Part shown: positions 45,077 to 54,768 of the stretch, piece by piece
Numbering within the stretch: position 1 is the first letter of the stretch
Layout of the letters: every line of letters begins with the position of its first letter
DNA from: Bradyrhizobium diazoefficiens
GTDB taxonomy: Bacteria > Pseudomonadota > Alphaproteobacteria > Rhizobiales > Xanthobacteraceae
Assembly (NCBI RefSeq): GCF_016616885.1
Contig: NZ_CP067102.1
Location: 2,322,501 to 2,386,500 of the forward strand
Length of the DNA: 64,000 nucleotides
Direction of reading: 5' to 3'
The notes under the pieces: generated by a model
Database searches by the model: none
What the model saw: only the letters and a program-made list of their open reading frames with translations
Told to the model about the DNA's origin: nothing
Translations under genes and position numbers: made by a program

Positions 45077-46183
45077 ATGTTCGTTCGGTCCGTTTTGTCC
45101 AGCTATTCCAGGCTCTTGGCGGGTGTGTCGCTGGCCCTGATGGCCGCTGCGCTGGCCGGGTGTAATGATACCGTGGCGCAAAAAGCCGAGCCGCCGCGGC
45201 CGGTCCTGGTCGCGACCGCCCATTATGATGCCGAGACCCCGGAGCGCAGCTTCGTCGGCACCGTCAGGCCCCGGATCGAGAGCGATCTCGGCTTCCGCGT
45301 CGCCGGCAAGGTCGCTAAGCGTCTCGTGGAAGTCGGCCAGACCGTCGAGATCGGACAGCCGCTCGCCACCCTCGACGAGGTCGATCTGAAACTGCAGGCC
45401 GAGCAGGCCGTCGCCGAGCAGACCGCCGCCACCGGCGTGCTGGCCCAGGCTGCCGCGGCCGAACAGCGTGCCAAGGATTTGAAGGCCAAGGGCTGGACCA
45501 CCGACGCGGCCATGGATTCGAGCCGCGCCGCCGCCGACGAGGCACGTGCGCGCCTCGACCGCGCCGTCCGCTCGGTCGAGCTGACCAAGAATTCTCTTTC
45601 CTACGCGACGCTCAATGCCGACGCCCGTGGCGTCGTCACCGCAACGCTGATCGAGCCCGGCCAGGTGGTTGCCGCAGGCCAGACCTCGATCCGTGTCGCC
45701 CGCTTTGCCGAAAAGGAAGCGGTCGTCGCGATCCCTGAGACGCTGGTCGGACGTGCCAAGTCGGGCGCCGCCAGCGTCACTCTTTGGTCGGAGCCGGACA
45801 AGAAATATACGGCGAAGCTCCGCGAGATCGCGCCCACCGCGGATTCCGCGACGCGCACTTATCTCGCAAAGTTCTCGCTGCCCGAAGCCGACGACAAGGT
45901 TTCGCTCGGCATGACGGCGACGCTGACGCTGTCGGACGCCGCCACCGAGCGTGTCGCGCGGCTGCCGCTGTCGGCGCTGTTCAACGAAGGCGGCAAGCCG
46001 TCCTTCTACGTCGTCGACGACAATGGCGCGGTCACGCTCAAGCCTGTCGCGGTGAAGTCCTACGACAGCAACGACGTCGTCATCACCAGCGGTGTCGACG
46101 AGGGCGCCAAGATCGTCACGCTCGGCGTGCAGAAGCTCGATCCCGGCCAGAAGGTGCGGGTCGTGTCGTCACTGTCCTTTTAG
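45077..46183 (+). CDS. RND efflux periplasmic adaptor (lipoprotein)
   Basis: A 368-residue membrane-fusion protein. The signal ends in the lipobox 'ALAGC', so the mature protein is anchored by lipid. The barrel-sandwich parts are 'TVRPRIESDLGFRVAGKVAKRL' and 'YATLNADARGVVTATLIEPG', flanking an alpha-helical hairpin of about 90 Ala/Glu-rich residues. The C-terminal beta-barrel includes 'RLPLSALFNEGGKPSFYVVD'. It links the inner-membrane pump encoded next to an outer-membrane channel, which is not in this window. ATG 45077 has AGGAG ten bases ahead. An imperfect repeat TGACTGA-N16-TCAGTGA at 45004-45033 could be a TetR site. Confidence 0.9.
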   Translation: MFVRSVLSSYSRLLAGVSLALMAAALAGCNDTVAQKAEPPRPVLVATAHYDAETPERSFVGTVRPRIESDLGFRVAGKVAKRLVEVGQTVEIGQPLATLDEVDLKLQAEQAVAEQTAATGVLAQAAAAEQRAKDLKAKGWTTDAAMDSSRAAADEARARLDRAVRSVELTKNSLSYATLNADARGVVTATLIEPGQVVAAGQTSIRVARFAEKEAVVAIPETLVGRAKSGAASVTLWSEPDKKYTAKLREIAPTADSATRTYLAKFSLPEADDKVSLGMTATLTLSDAATERVARLPLSALFNEGGKPSFYVVDDNGAVTLKPVAVKSYDSNDVVITSGVDEGAKIVTLGVQKLDPGQKVRVVSSLSF

Positions 46184-46188
46184 TTGGT

Positions 46189-46229
46189 GTCATTTCCGGG
46201 TCTGGTCCTTCGGACCATCCCGGAATGAC
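46189..46229. repeat. REP-like palindrome between adaptor and pump genes
   Basis: GTCATTTCCGGG and GGTCC face GGACC and CCCGGAATGAC almost perfectly. It lies five bases after the adaptor stop. The rest of the 227-bp gap to the pump gene holds no gene I can support. The hairpin may lower pump expression relative to the adaptor. Confidence 0.75.
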
Positions 46230-46410
46230 AAAAGAAGTACCAGTTACGTCGTGTGAGGTGAGTTTCGGCCTTTGCCCCTACGCAAAGGCTGAAGCGGCGA
46301 AGCGATCCAGAATCTGCCCAGCCCCCTGGATTGCTTCGCTGCCTCGCGACGACGCCTTGAACAGAGCGGCTGTCGTTTTTGGCAATTGGATCGTTTTTCC
46401 GGAGAGAGCG

Positions 46411-49400
46411 ATGAAGCGCTTCAACCTTTCGGCCTGGGCCGTCAGCCATCCGACGCTGGTCCTGTTCTTGATGCTCGTGCTCGGCGTCGCCGGCTTCTTC
46501 TCCTATCAGAAGCTCGGCCGCGCCGAGGATCCGTTCTTCACCGTGAAGGTGGTCAACGTCTCCGTGATGTGGCCAGGCGCGACGGCACAGGAGATGCAGA
46601 CCCAGGTCGCGGATCCCATCGAGAAGAAGATCCAGGAGCTGCCTTACTTCGAGAAGGTGCAGACCTATTCCAAGCCCGGCTTCACGGCGCTCCAGGTCAC
46701 CTTCCGCGACTCCACGCCGCCGAAGGACGTGCCGTACCTCTTCTATCTGCTGCGCAAGAAGCTGGTCGACGTGCAGGGCCAGTTGCCGGCAGGCATTCTG
46801 GGACCGGTCGTCAACGACGAATTCTCCGACGTCGACTCCATCCTTTACATGATGACCGGCGACGGCGCCGACTACGCCCAGCTCAAGAAGGTCTCGGAAG
46901 GTTTCCGTCAGCGCCTGCTGAAGGTGCCCGGCGTGACCAAGGTCGACGTCTACGGCAATCAGGACGAGCGCATCTTCGTCGAATTTTCGCATGCGAAGCT
47001 CGCCACGCTCGGCATCACGCCGCAGGCGCTGTTCGACTCGCTCGCCAAGCAGAACAACGTGACGCCGGCCGGTACTGTCGAGACCTCGTCGCAGCGCGTG
47101 CCGCTGCGCGTCACCGGTGCGCTCGACGGCGCCAAGGCTGTGGCCGAGACCCCGGTCGAGAGCAACGGCCGCGTATTCCGCCTCGGCGACATCGCCACCG
47201 TCACCCACGGCTATGTCGATCCGCCGAGCTTCGTGGTGCGCCAGGAAGGCAAGCCCGCGATCGGCATCGGCGTCGTCACCGCCAAGGGTGCCAACATCCT
47301 CGACCTCGGCAAGGAGGTCGAGAAGGCGACGGCTGAGTTCATGAAGGCGGTGCCGCAGGGCGTCGACGTCAACCTGATTGCCGACCAGCCCAAGGTGGTC
47401 GAGCACGCCGTCGGCGAGTTCGTGCACTCCTTCATGGAAGCGCTCGTCATCGTGCTGTTCGTCTCGTTCCTGGCACTGGGCTGGCGCACCGGCATCGTGG
47501 TCGCGCTGTCCGTGCCGCTGGTGCTCGGCATCGTCTTCATCGTCATGAACACGATGTCGCTCGACCTGCACCGCATCACGCTGGGTGCGCTGATCATCGC
47601 GCTCGGCCTGCTGGTCGATGACGCCATCATCGCGGTCGAGATGATGGTGGTGAAGATGGAGCAGGGCTGGGATCGTTTTCGCGCGGCGTCGTTTGCCTGG
47701 GAATCCACTGCGTTTCCGATGCTCACGGGAACGCTGGTCACGGCCGCTGGCTTCCTCCCCATCGGCTTTGCCAATTCCGCGGTCGGCGAATATGCCGGCA
47801 GCATCTTCTGGATCGTGGCGATCGCGCTGGTCGCCTCCTGGTTCGTGGCGGTGATCTTCACGCCCTATATCGGCGTCATGCTGCTGCCCAACATCAAGGT
47901 GCACCACAACCACGATCCGCATGCGGTCTACGAGACCCGCATGTACCGGGGCCTGCGCGCTATCGTGCAATGGTGCGTCAACCACCGCATCACCGTGGTG
48001 GCCGCGACCGTCGGCGTCTTCATCGCTTCCATCGTCGGCTTCGGCCATGTTCAGCAGCAGTTCTTCCCGCTGTCGGAACGGCCTGAGCTGTTCCTGCAGT
48101 TGCGCCTGCCCGAGGGCACCGCCTTCAACGTCACCGAGAAGGCGGTGAAGAAGGCCGAGACGCTGCTGAAGGACGACAAGGATATCGAAACCTATACGTC
48201 TTACGTCGGCCAGGGCTCGCCGCGCTTCTGGCTTGGTCTCAACCCGCAGCTGCCGAACGAGGCCTTTGCCGAGATCGTCATCGTCGCCAAGGGGGTCGAG
48301 GCGCGCGAACGGGTCAAGGCCAAGATCGAGGGCGCGGTTGCCGACGGCATGCTGACCGAAGCGCGCGTACGCGTCGACCGCTTCAATTTCGGTCCGCCGG
48401 TCGGCTTCCCCGTGCAGTTCCGCGTGATCGGCCCCGACGCCAACAAGGTGCGCGAGATCGCCTACCAGGTTCGCGACGTCATGCGGCAGAACAAGAGCGT
48501 GAAGGACGTCCAGCTCGACTGGAACGAGCAGTCGCCCTACCTCAAGCTCGTCGTCGACCAGGATCGCGCCCGCGCCATGGGTCTCACCCCGCAGGACGTC
48601 TCCCAGGCGCTGTCCATGCTGATTTCGGGTGCGCAGGTCACGACCGTGCGTGATGGCATCGAGAAGGTCGGCGTGGTTGCGCGAGCGATCCCGTCCGAGC
48701 GTCTCGATCTCGGCGGCGTCGGCGATCTCACCATCACTTCGAAGAACGGCGTCGCCGTGCCGCTGCAGCAGATCGCCAAGATCGAGTATGCCCACGAGGA
48801 GCCGATCATGTGGCGGCGTAACCGCGACATGGCGATCACTGTGCGCTCCGACGTCGTCGACGGGGTGCAGGCGCCCGACGTCACCAGCCAGATCACGCCG
48901 AAGCTGCAGCAGATCAAGGACTACCTCGAGCCGGCCTACCGCATCGAGCCGGGTGGCGCGTTCGAGGAATCCGCCAAGGGCAATGCCTCGATCTTCATCC
49001 TCTTCCCGGTGATGGTCATGGTGATGCTGACGCTGCTGATGATCCAGCTGCAGAGCTTCTCGCGCCTGTTCCTGGTGTTCCTGACCGCGCCGCTCGGCAT
49101 CGTCGGCGCCTCTTTCGGCCTCAACGTCGCCAATGCCCCGTTTGGCTTCGTGGCGCTGCTCGGCCTGATTGCGCTCGCCGGCATGATCATGCGCAACGCG
49201 GTCATCCTGGTCGACCAGATCGAGACCGACGTCTCGCACGGCCTGACCCGGCGCGAGGCGATCGTGGAAGCAACCGTTCGCCGCGCCCGTCCGGTGGTGC
49301 TGACGGCGCTTGCCGCCATCCTCGCCATGATCCCGCTGTCGCGCTCGGCCTTCTGGGGCCCGATGGCGATCACGATCATGGGAGGCTTGTTCGTGGCGAC

Positions 49401-49548
49401 CTTCCTGACGCTGCTGTACCTGCCGGGCCTCTATGCCCTGTGGTTCAGGAAGAGCCTGGACGAGGCGGGGACGCCGGAGCAGCCTGCCGCGCCGCAGCAT
49501 GGGAGCGATGACGAGCACGCAATTCCGCTTGCTGAAGCGGCTGAATAA
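46411..49548 (+). CDS. RND-type multidrug efflux pump, inner-membrane component
   Basis: A 1045-residue protein of the hydrophobe/amphiphile efflux family, with about 12 transmembrane helices in two halves and two large periplasmic loops. The first helix follows 'MKRFNLSAWAVSHPTLVLFL'. The proton-relay helix 4 has 'GALIIALGLLVDDAIIAVEM' with the paired Asp residues, and helix 10 has 'GLIALAGMIMRNAVILVDQI'. It should export toxic compounds using the proton gradient; substrates are unknown. GGAGAGAG lies just before ATG 46411. The long frame upstream of this ATG overlaps the adaptor in another frame and is not coding. It lacks the Phe-rich pocket detail needed to predict drugs. Confidence 0.93.
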   Translation: MKRFNLSAWAVSHPTLVLFLMLVLGVAGFFSYQKLGRAEDPFFTVKVVNVSVMWPGATAQEMQTQVADPIEKKIQELPYFEKVQTYSKPGFTALQVTFRDSTPPKDVPYLFYLLRKKLVDVQGQLPAGILGPVVNDEFSDVDSILYMMTGDGADYAQLKKVSEGFRQRLLKVPGVTKVDVYGNQDERIFVEFSHAKLATLGITPQALFDSLAKQNNVTPAGTVETSSQRVPLRVTGALDGAKAVAETPVESNGRVFRLGDIATVTHGYVDPPSFVVRQEGKPAIGIGVVTAKGANILDLGKEVEKATAEFMKAVPQGVDVNLIADQPKVVEHAVGEFVHSFMEALVIVLFVSFLALGWRTGIVVALSVPLVLGIVFIVMNTMSLDLHRITLGALIIALGLLVDDAIIAVEMMVVKMEQGWDRFRAASFAWESTAFPMLTGTLVTAAGFLPIGFANSAVGEYAGSIFWIVAIALVASWFVAVIFTPYIGVMLLPNIKVHHNHDPHAVYETRMYRGLRAIVQWCVNHRITVVAATVGVFIASIVGFGHVQQQFFPLSERPELFLQLRLPEGTAFNVTEKAVKKAETLLKDDKDIETYTSYVGQGSPRFWLGLNPQLPNEAFAEIVIVAKGVEARERVKAKIEGAVADGMLTEARVRVDRFNFGPPVGFPVQFRVIGPDANKVREIAYQVRDVMRQNKSVKDVQLDWNEQSPYLKLVVDQDRARAMGLTPQDVSQALSMLISGAQVTTVRDGIEKVGVVARAIPSERLDLGGVGDLTITSKNGVAVPLQQIAKIEYAHEEPIMWRRNRDMAITVRSDVVDGVQAPDVTSQITPKLQQIKDYLEPAYRIEPGGAFEESAKGNASIFILFPVMVMVMLTLLMIQLQSFSRLFLVFLTAPLGIVGASFGLNVANAPFGFVALLGLIALAGMIMRNAVILVDQIETDVSHGLTRREAIVEATVRRARPVVLTALAAILAMIPLSRSAFWGPMAITIMGGLFVATFLTLLYLPGLYALWFRKSLDEAGTPEQPAAPQHGSDDEHAIPLAEAAE

Positions 49549-49581
49549 ATGAGAAGACTACCGATGAACGAGTCCTGAAAC

Positions 49582-50181
49582 ATGACACTGGTTGCGGAAC
49601 ATATCGAAGGCGACACCCGGGACCGTATTCTCGAGGTGGCCGAGCGGCTGTTCCGCGTAATCGGCTATCAGAAGACCACGGTCGGGGACATCGCCAAAGA
49701 GCTCCGGATGAGCCCCGCCAACGTCTATCGCTTCTTCGAATCGAAGAAGGCGATTCACCAGGCGGTGGCACGGGGGTTGATGGGCGAGGTCGAGCTGGAA
49801 GCGCAGCGGATCGTGGCGAAGCCGGGTCCGGTCAAGGAGCGCTTCCGCGAGCTGCTCACCACCATCCACCGCATGAACACCGAGCGCTATGTCGGTGATT
49901 CCAAGCTGCACGAGATGGTCGAGATCGCGATGCAGGAAGACTGGGACGTCTGCGTCACCCATATGGAGTGCATCGCCGGCGTGATCGGCCAGATGATCGC
50001 GCAAGGCGCGGCCACCGGCGAGTTCGAGGCGCCCGACCTGCAGCTGGCATCGCTATGCGCCTGCACCGCCATGATGCGCTTCTTCCACCCCCAGATGATC
50101 GCCCAGTGCGCCACCAAGCCGGGCCCGAGCATCGACCAGATGATCGATTTCGTCATCGCGGGTCTGTCGCCGCACCACTGA
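49582..50181 (+). CDS. TetR-family regulator of the efflux operon
   Basis: A 199-residue regulator. 'RDRILEVAERLFRVIGYQ' then 'TTVGDIAKELRMSPANVYRF' and 'FESKKAIHQAV' form the TetR DNA-binding domain. It begins 33 bp after the pump stop on the same strand, so it is likely co-transcribed and represses the adaptor promoter. Ligand-binding residues cannot be identified. The C-terminal helix ends 'IDQMIDFVIAGLSPHH'. Confidence 0.87.
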   Translation: MTLVAEHIEGDTRDRILEVAERLFRVIGYQKTTVGDIAKELRMSPANVYRFFESKKAIHQAVARGLMGEVELEAQRIVAKPGPVKERFRELLTTIHRMNTERYVGDSKLHEMVEIAMQEDWDVCVTHMECIAGVIGQMIAQGAATGEFEAPDLQLASLCACTAMMRFFHPQMIAQCATKPGPSIDQMIDFVIAGLSPHH

Positions 50182-50215
50182 CGGGCGGCCGAGTTTCCCC
50201 TATAAGCACACCTGT

Positions 50216-50272
50216 CGTCATTCCGGGGCGCGCGCACCGGAGTTCGATGCTTTGCATCGCCCCGGAATGACG
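50216..50272. repeat. REP-like palindrome (CGTCATTCCGGGG family)
   Basis: CGTCATTCCGGGG at 50216-50228 is the exact complement of CCCCGGAATGACG at 50260-50272. It fills most of the gap between the TetR and flavin reductase genes. Confidence 0.85.
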
Positions 50273-50289
50273 CAAAGTGGAGCGCTAGC

Positions 50290-50913
50290 GTGACCGACAA
50301 AGACCTGTACTTCTACGAGCCCGCCAAGGGCCACGGCCTCAAGCACGATCCCTTCAACGCCATCATCGCGCCGCGGCCGATCGGCTGGATTTCCTCGCGC
50401 GACACCAGGGGCCACGTCAACCTCGCGCCCTACAGCTTCTTCAACGCCTTCGCTTACGTGCCGCCGATCATCGGCTTCTCCTCCACCAACTGGAAGGACT
50501 CGGTTGAGAACATCCAGCAGACCGGCGAATTCGTCTGGAATCTCGCCACGATGGATCTCGCCAGGCACATGAACGCGACCGCCGCGCATGTCGCGCCTGA
50601 GGTCGACGAGTTCGAGATCGCGGGCCTCACCGCCGTGCCGGGCAAGCTCGTCAACGTGCCGCGCGTCGGCGAAAGCCCGGTCGCCTTTGAATGCAAGGTC
50701 TCCGACATCGTCCGCCTCAAAGGCGCCGACGGCAAGGAGGCCGACGCCTGGTTGACGCTCGGCGAGGTCGTCGCCGTCCACATCGACAGGGCCATGATCA
50801 AGGACGGCGTCTACCAGACCGCCGCCGCCCGCCCGATCGTTCGTGCGGGGCGCCGGGGCGACTATTTCGAGATCAAGCCGGAAAACATGTTCGAGTTGGT
50901 CCGGCCGGATTAG
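50290..50913 (+). CDS. Flavin reductase-like FMN-binding protein
   Basis: A 207-residue protein of the flavin reductase (split-barrel) family. 'NAIIAPRPIGWISSRDTRG' and 'VNLAPYSFFNAFAYVPPIIGFS' are the FMN-binding marks, and 'GEFVWNLATMDLARHMNATA' follows. Such proteins reduce FMN with NAD(P)H for a monooxygenase partner or act directly on aromatic substrates. No monooxygenase is adjacent, so the role is open. The GTG start at 50290 has GTGGAG eight bases ahead. REP-like elements flank it on both sides, so it is probably a single transcription unit. Confidence 0.82.
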   Translation: MTDKDLYFYEPAKGHGLKHDPFNAIIAPRPIGWISSRDTRGHVNLAPYSFFNAFAYVPPIIGFSSTNWKDSVENIQQTGEFVWNLATMDLARHMNATAAHVAPEVDEFEIAGLTAVPGKLVNVPRVGESPVAFECKVSDIVRLKGADGKEADAWLTLGEVVAVHIDRAMIKDGVYQTAAARPIVRAGRRGDYFEIKPENMFELVRPD

Positions 50914-50932
50914 GTCCAAGTCTCTCTCCCAT

Positions 50933-51038
50933 CGTCATTCTGGGGCGACGCGTTAGCGTCGAGCCCGGAATCCATTCATCAACCAACGCTGCCACACGAT
51001 GGATTCCGGGCTCACGCTTCGCGTGCCCCGGAATGACG
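50933..51038. repeat. Double REP-like palindrome
   Basis: CGTCATTCTGGGGCGACGC pairs with the region ending GCCCCGGAATGACG, and an inner GAGCCCGGAATCCAT faces ATGGATTCCGGGCTC. It occupies about a third of the 302-bp gap before fadE. I see no gene in the rest of that gap. Confidence 0.82.
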
Positions 51039-51215
51039 GCGGAGGCATTCGGCCCCGCCCCCTCCCGGAACTGCCAGCACGCCTCGGCCGTTATCGTCCC
51101 CGGGGGCGGCTGCCCGGCCGCGTCAATTCGCATCTTTTTGCCCGCGAAGTCTTCACTCCCGACGGCCAATTTCCGCTAAAATACCCGATAACCGCGCCGT
51201 TGCATGAGGTCCGCC

Positions 51216-53483
51216 ATGAGCTTCCGCCGCGACACCATCACCAAGCCGATCTTCTCCTGGGCGCGCGGCGTGCTGCCGGCGATGTCCGACACCGAGCGCG
51301 AGGCGCTGGAGGCCGGCGACGTCTGGTGGGACGCCGACCTCTTCACCGGCAATCCCGACTGGTCGAAGCTGCTCAAGATCCCGCAGGCGAAACTGACCGA
51401 CGAGGAGCAGGCCTTCCTCAATGGTCCCGTCGACGAGCTCTGTGCCATGCTCGACGAGTGGAAGATTTTTTGGGAATGGCGCGATCTTCCTCAGGAGGCC
51501 TGGACCTTCATCAAGCGCGAAAAATTCTTCGGCATGATCATTCCGAAGGAGTTTGGCGGGCTCGGCTTCTCGCCCTATGCGCATTCGGAAGTCGTGCGAA
51601 AAATCTCGACGCGCTCGATCGCGGCCGCCGTCACGGTGATGGTGCCGAACTCGCTCGGCCCCGGCGAGCTCTTGATGCGCTTCGGCACCAAGGAGCAGCA
51701 GGAGCGCTGGCTGCCGCGCCTGGCGGATGGCCGCGACATTCCCTGCTTCGGCCTCACCAGCCCCGAGGCCGGCTCCGACGCCGCCTCGATGGTCGACACC
51801 GGCATCATCTGCAAGGGCAACTTCGAGGGGCAAGAGGTCACAGGCCTCAGGCTCAACTGGCACAAGCGCTACATCACGCTCGGCCCCGTCGCGACGCTGC
51901 TCGGTCTCGCCTTCAAGGCTTACGATCCCGATCATCTCGTCGGCGAACAGGAAGAGCTCGGCATCACGGTGGCGCTGATCCCGACCAATCTGCCCGGCGT
52001 CGAGATCGGCCATCGCCATTTGCCGTCAATGCAGGTGTTCCAGAACGGCCCGAACTGGGGCCGCGACGTCTTCATTCCGCTCGACTATGTCATCGGCGGT
52101 GAGGCACGGCTGGGCCAAGGCTGGAAGATGCTGATGACCGCGCTCGCCGCCGGCCGCGGCATCTCGCTGCCGTCACTCTCTGCGGCCGGCGCCGCCTACG
52201 CGGCGCGCACCACCGGCGCCTATGCCCGCATCCGCGAGCAGTTCGGCATCTCCATCTCAAAGTTCGAGGGCGTCGAGGAGCCGCTCGCGCGCATCGTCGC
52301 CACAGCCTATCAGCTCGACGCGGCGCGGCGGCTGACCTGCGCGGCGCTCAATGCCGGCGTCCATCCCGCCGTCATCTCCGGCATCATGAAGCTGCACGCG
52401 ACCGAGCGGATGCGCATCGCAATCGACGACGCCATGGACATCCATGGCGGCAAGGCCGTGATCGACGGGCCCCAGAACTACCTCGGCAATCTCCACCGCG
52501 CCGTGCCTGTCGGCATCACGGTCGAGGGCGCCAACATCCTCACCCGCAACCTCATCGTGTTCGGGCAGGGCGCGATCCGCGCACATCCCTATCTGCTCGA
52601 CGAGATGAAGGCGCTCGCCGACACCGATCACGAGCGCGGGCTCACAGCGTTCGACAGCGCGTTCTGGAAGCATGTCGGCCACAGCTTCCGGACGCTGTTC
52701 CGCGCCTTTGGCCGCAGCTGGACCTTTGGCGCCTTCGCGCTTGCACCGGATGCGGGCGATGCCACGCCATTCTATCGCCAGCTTTCGCGCTACTCCGCGG
52801 CGTTCGCGCTCTGCGCCGACATGGCGCTGCTCACGCTCGGCGGTGCGCTGAAGCGGAAGGAGATGCTGTCGGCGCGGTTCGGCGACATTCTCTCCGAACT
52901 CTATCTGCTCTCGGCCGCGCTAAAACGCTGGCAGGACGAGGGCCGGCAGAAGCAGGACATTGCTGCGCTGGAATGGTGCATGGCGACGGGCTTTAGAACC
53001 ATCGAGAACCGGCTTGCCGAAATCCTCGCCAATTTGCCGAATCGCTTCGTCGCCGTGATCCTCAAGCTCGTGGTGCAGCCCTTCGGCGCCCGCGTGCTCG
53101 GCCCGTCCGACCGCGTCGTCCACCAATGCGCAAGCCTCGTGCTGGAGCCCTCGGCGGCGCGCGATCGGCTCACACCCGATCTCGCACATGTCGACGACGA
53201 CAACGGCTTCGCTCGGCTGGAGCGGGCGTTCAAGCTGGTCGTGGCGACCGATGCCATCGCCAAGCGCATGCGCGCCGCGCATATCCGCGACTGGAAGGAC
53301 GCCGTCACCAAGGGCGTGATCACGCAGGCGGAAGGCGAGCAGCTCGCGGCCGCTCATGAAGCCGTCACAAAAGTGATCGAGGTCGACGATTTTGCGCCGG
53401 AAGCGCTGTCGCCGATTTACAAGAAATCCGGCGACGTGCATCAGTTCTTCCAGGAACTCGGTGAACAGAGGGCGGCGAGCTGA
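51216..53483 (+). CDS. fadE: FadE-type acyl-CoA dehydrogenase
   Basis: A 755-residue flavoprotein for the first oxidation of fatty acyl-CoA, long like E. coli FadE (814) and unlike 380-residue enzymes. The acyl-CoA dehydrogenase core runs about 90-480 with 'KREKFFGMIIPKEFGGLGFS', 'GLTSPEAGSDAASMVDTG' and 'HATERMRIAIDDAMDIHGGK'. The C-terminal DUF1974-type extension has 'SARFGDILSELYLLSAALKR'. The catalytic base should lie in 'GLTAFDSAFWKHVGHS' or nearby, but I cannot assign it by eye. ATG 51216 is chosen over 51204 because GAGG lies at the right distance. It overlaps the thiolase start by one base (TGATG). Confidence 0.9.
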   Translation: MSFRRDTITKPIFSWARGVLPAMSDTEREALEAGDVWWDADLFTGNPDWSKLLKIPQAKLTDEEQAFLNGPVDELCAMLDEWKIFWEWRDLPQEAWTFIKREKFFGMIIPKEFGGLGFSPYAHSEVVRKISTRSIAAAVTVMVPNSLGPGELLMRFGTKEQQERWLPRLADGRDIPCFGLTSPEAGSDAASMVDTGIICKGNFEGQEVTGLRLNWHKRYITLGPVATLLGLAFKAYDPDHLVGEQEELGITVALIPTNLPGVEIGHRHLPSMQVFQNGPNWGRDVFIPLDYVIGGEARLGQGWKMLMTALAAGRGISLPSLSAAGAAYAARTTGAYARIREQFGISISKFEGVEEPLARIVATAYQLDAARRLTCAALNAGVHPAVISGIMKLHATERMRIAIDDAMDIHGGKAVIDGPQNYLGNLHRAVPVGITVEGANILTRNLIVFGQGAIRAHPYLLDEMKALADTDHERGLTAFDSAFWKHVGHSFRTLFRAFGRSWTFGAFALAPDAGDATPFYRQLSRYSAAFALCADMALLTLGGALKRKEMLSARFGDILSELYLLSAALKRWQDEGRQKQDIAALEWCMATGFRTIENRLAEILANLPNRFVAVILKLVVQPFGARVLGPSDRVVHQCASLVLEPSAARDRLTPDLAHVDDDNGFARLERAFKLVVATDAIAKRMRAAHIRDWKDAVTKGVITQAEGEQLAAAHEAVTKVIEVDDFAPEALSPIYKKSGDVHQFFQELGEQRAAS

Positions 53484-54766
53484 TGGCACGACCGGTTTTC
53501 ATCGTCGACGGCAGCCGGACGCCGTTTCTGAAAGCGCGCTCCGGACCCGGCCCGTTCACGCCGGTCGATCTCGCCGTGCAGTGCGGCCGGCCGCTCCTGG
53601 CGCGCCAGCCGTTTTCGCCAACCGATTTCGACCAGGTCATCCTCGGCTGTGTCAACGTGATCGCCGACGAGATGAACCCGGCGCGCGTCGCCGCACTCCG
53701 GCTCGGCATGGGCGAGGACATGGTCGCCTTCACCGTGCAGATCAATTGCGGCTCCGGCATGCAGTCGATCGAAACCGCCTACCGCTACATCCGCGAAGGC
53801 CATGCCGACATGGTCCTTGCCGGCGGCACCGAGGCGCTCAGCCACGCGCCGCTGGTCTGGCCGAATTCCGGTGTGCGTTGGTTCGCCGGCCTCGCCACTG
53901 CCAAGGGCATGGCCGCCAAGCTCGCCGCCGCGTTCAAGCTGCGGCCGCGCTATCTCAAGCCGATCATCGGGCTGGAGCGCGGGCTCACTGATCCCATCAC
54001 CGAACTGAACATGGGCCAGACGGCCGAAGTGGTCGGCCATCTCTTCGGCATTACGCGCGCCCAGTCCGATGCCTACGCCGCCGAAAGCCATCGCCGGCTC
54101 GCGCATGCGCAAGGCGCGGGCTTTCTGAAGGGCGAGGTCGAGACCGCCTTCTCCCGCGACGGAAAATTTTTCGACCATGATGACGGCGTGCGTCCGGACT
54201 CCACGGCCGAGACGCTGGCAAAGCTCCGGCCAGTGTTCGAGCGTCCCTGGGGCCAGGTGACCGCCGGCAATTCCTCGCAGATCACCGATGGCGCCTCCTG
54301 GGTGATCCTGGCGTCCGACGCGGCGGTCGCAAAGCACAAGCTCACACCGAAGGCTGCGATCGTCGACAGCAACTGGGCCGCGCTCGATCCTGCTATCATG
54401 GGCCTCGGCCCCGTGATGTCGGCCACGCCGCTCCTGACCCGCAACAATCTCACCATCAAGGACGTCGAGACCTGGGAGCTGAACGAGGCCTTTGCGACGC
54501 AAGTCCTCGGCTGTCTCGCAGCCTGGAACGACGACAAATTCTGCCGCGAGATTCTCAGGCTCGACGGCGCGGCCGGCGAGATCGATCGCGAAAAACTCAA
54601 CGTCGATGGCGGCGCGATCTCGCTCGGCCATCCCGTCGGCACCTCCGGCAACCGCATCGTGCTGCATCTCGTCAATGCCATGAAGCGGCTCGGCACGCGG
54701 CGCGGGATTGCGACCGAATGCATCGGCGGCGGGCTCGGCGGTGCCATGCTGATCGAGGCGGTGTGA
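53483..54766 (+). CDS. Acetyl-CoA acyltransferase (thiolase)
   Basis: A 427-residue enzyme that splits 3-ketoacyl-CoA, ending each round of beta-oxidation. The acyl-accepting Cys is in 'QINCGSGMQSIETAYR', the two His are in 'WELNEAFATQVL' and 'ISLGHPVGTSG', and the second Cys in 'ECIGGGLGGAML'. It resembles FadI/FadA-type degradative thiolases more than biosynthetic PhaA. It is translationally coupled to fadE and is followed two bases later by the fadB/J-type gene, so the three enzymes should be made together. Confidence 0.9.
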   Translation: MARPVFIVDGSRTPFLKARSGPGPFTPVDLAVQCGRPLLARQPFSPTDFDQVILGCVNVIADEMNPARVAALRLGMGEDMVAFTVQINCGSGMQSIETAYRYIREGHADMVLAGGTEALSHAPLVWPNSGVRWFAGLATAKGMAAKLAAAFKLRPRYLKPIIGLERGLTDPITELNMGQTAEVVGHLFGITRAQSDAYAAESHRRLAHAQGAGFLKGEVETAFSRDGKFFDHDDGVRPDSTAETLAKLRPVFERPWGQVTAGNSSQITDGASWVILASDAAVAKHKLTPKAAIVDSNWAALDPAIMGLGPVMSATPLLTRNNLTIKDVETWELNEAFATQVLGCLAAWNDDKFCREILRLDGAAGEIDREKLNVDGGAISLGHPVGTSGNRIVLHLVNAMKRLGTRRGIATECIGGGLGGAMLIEAV

Positions 54767-54768
54767 CC

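Noticed and set aside
45784..46410. Open frame extending the RND pump by 209 residues at its N-terminus
   Set aside because: It overlaps the adaptor gene in another frame; ATG 46411 has a strong ribosome-binding site and gives the family's standard length.
46180..49518. Open frame of over 1100 codons antisense to the RND pump
   Set aside because: It mirrors the high-GC codon pattern of the pump gene and encodes Asp/His/Arg-rich sequence without any domain.
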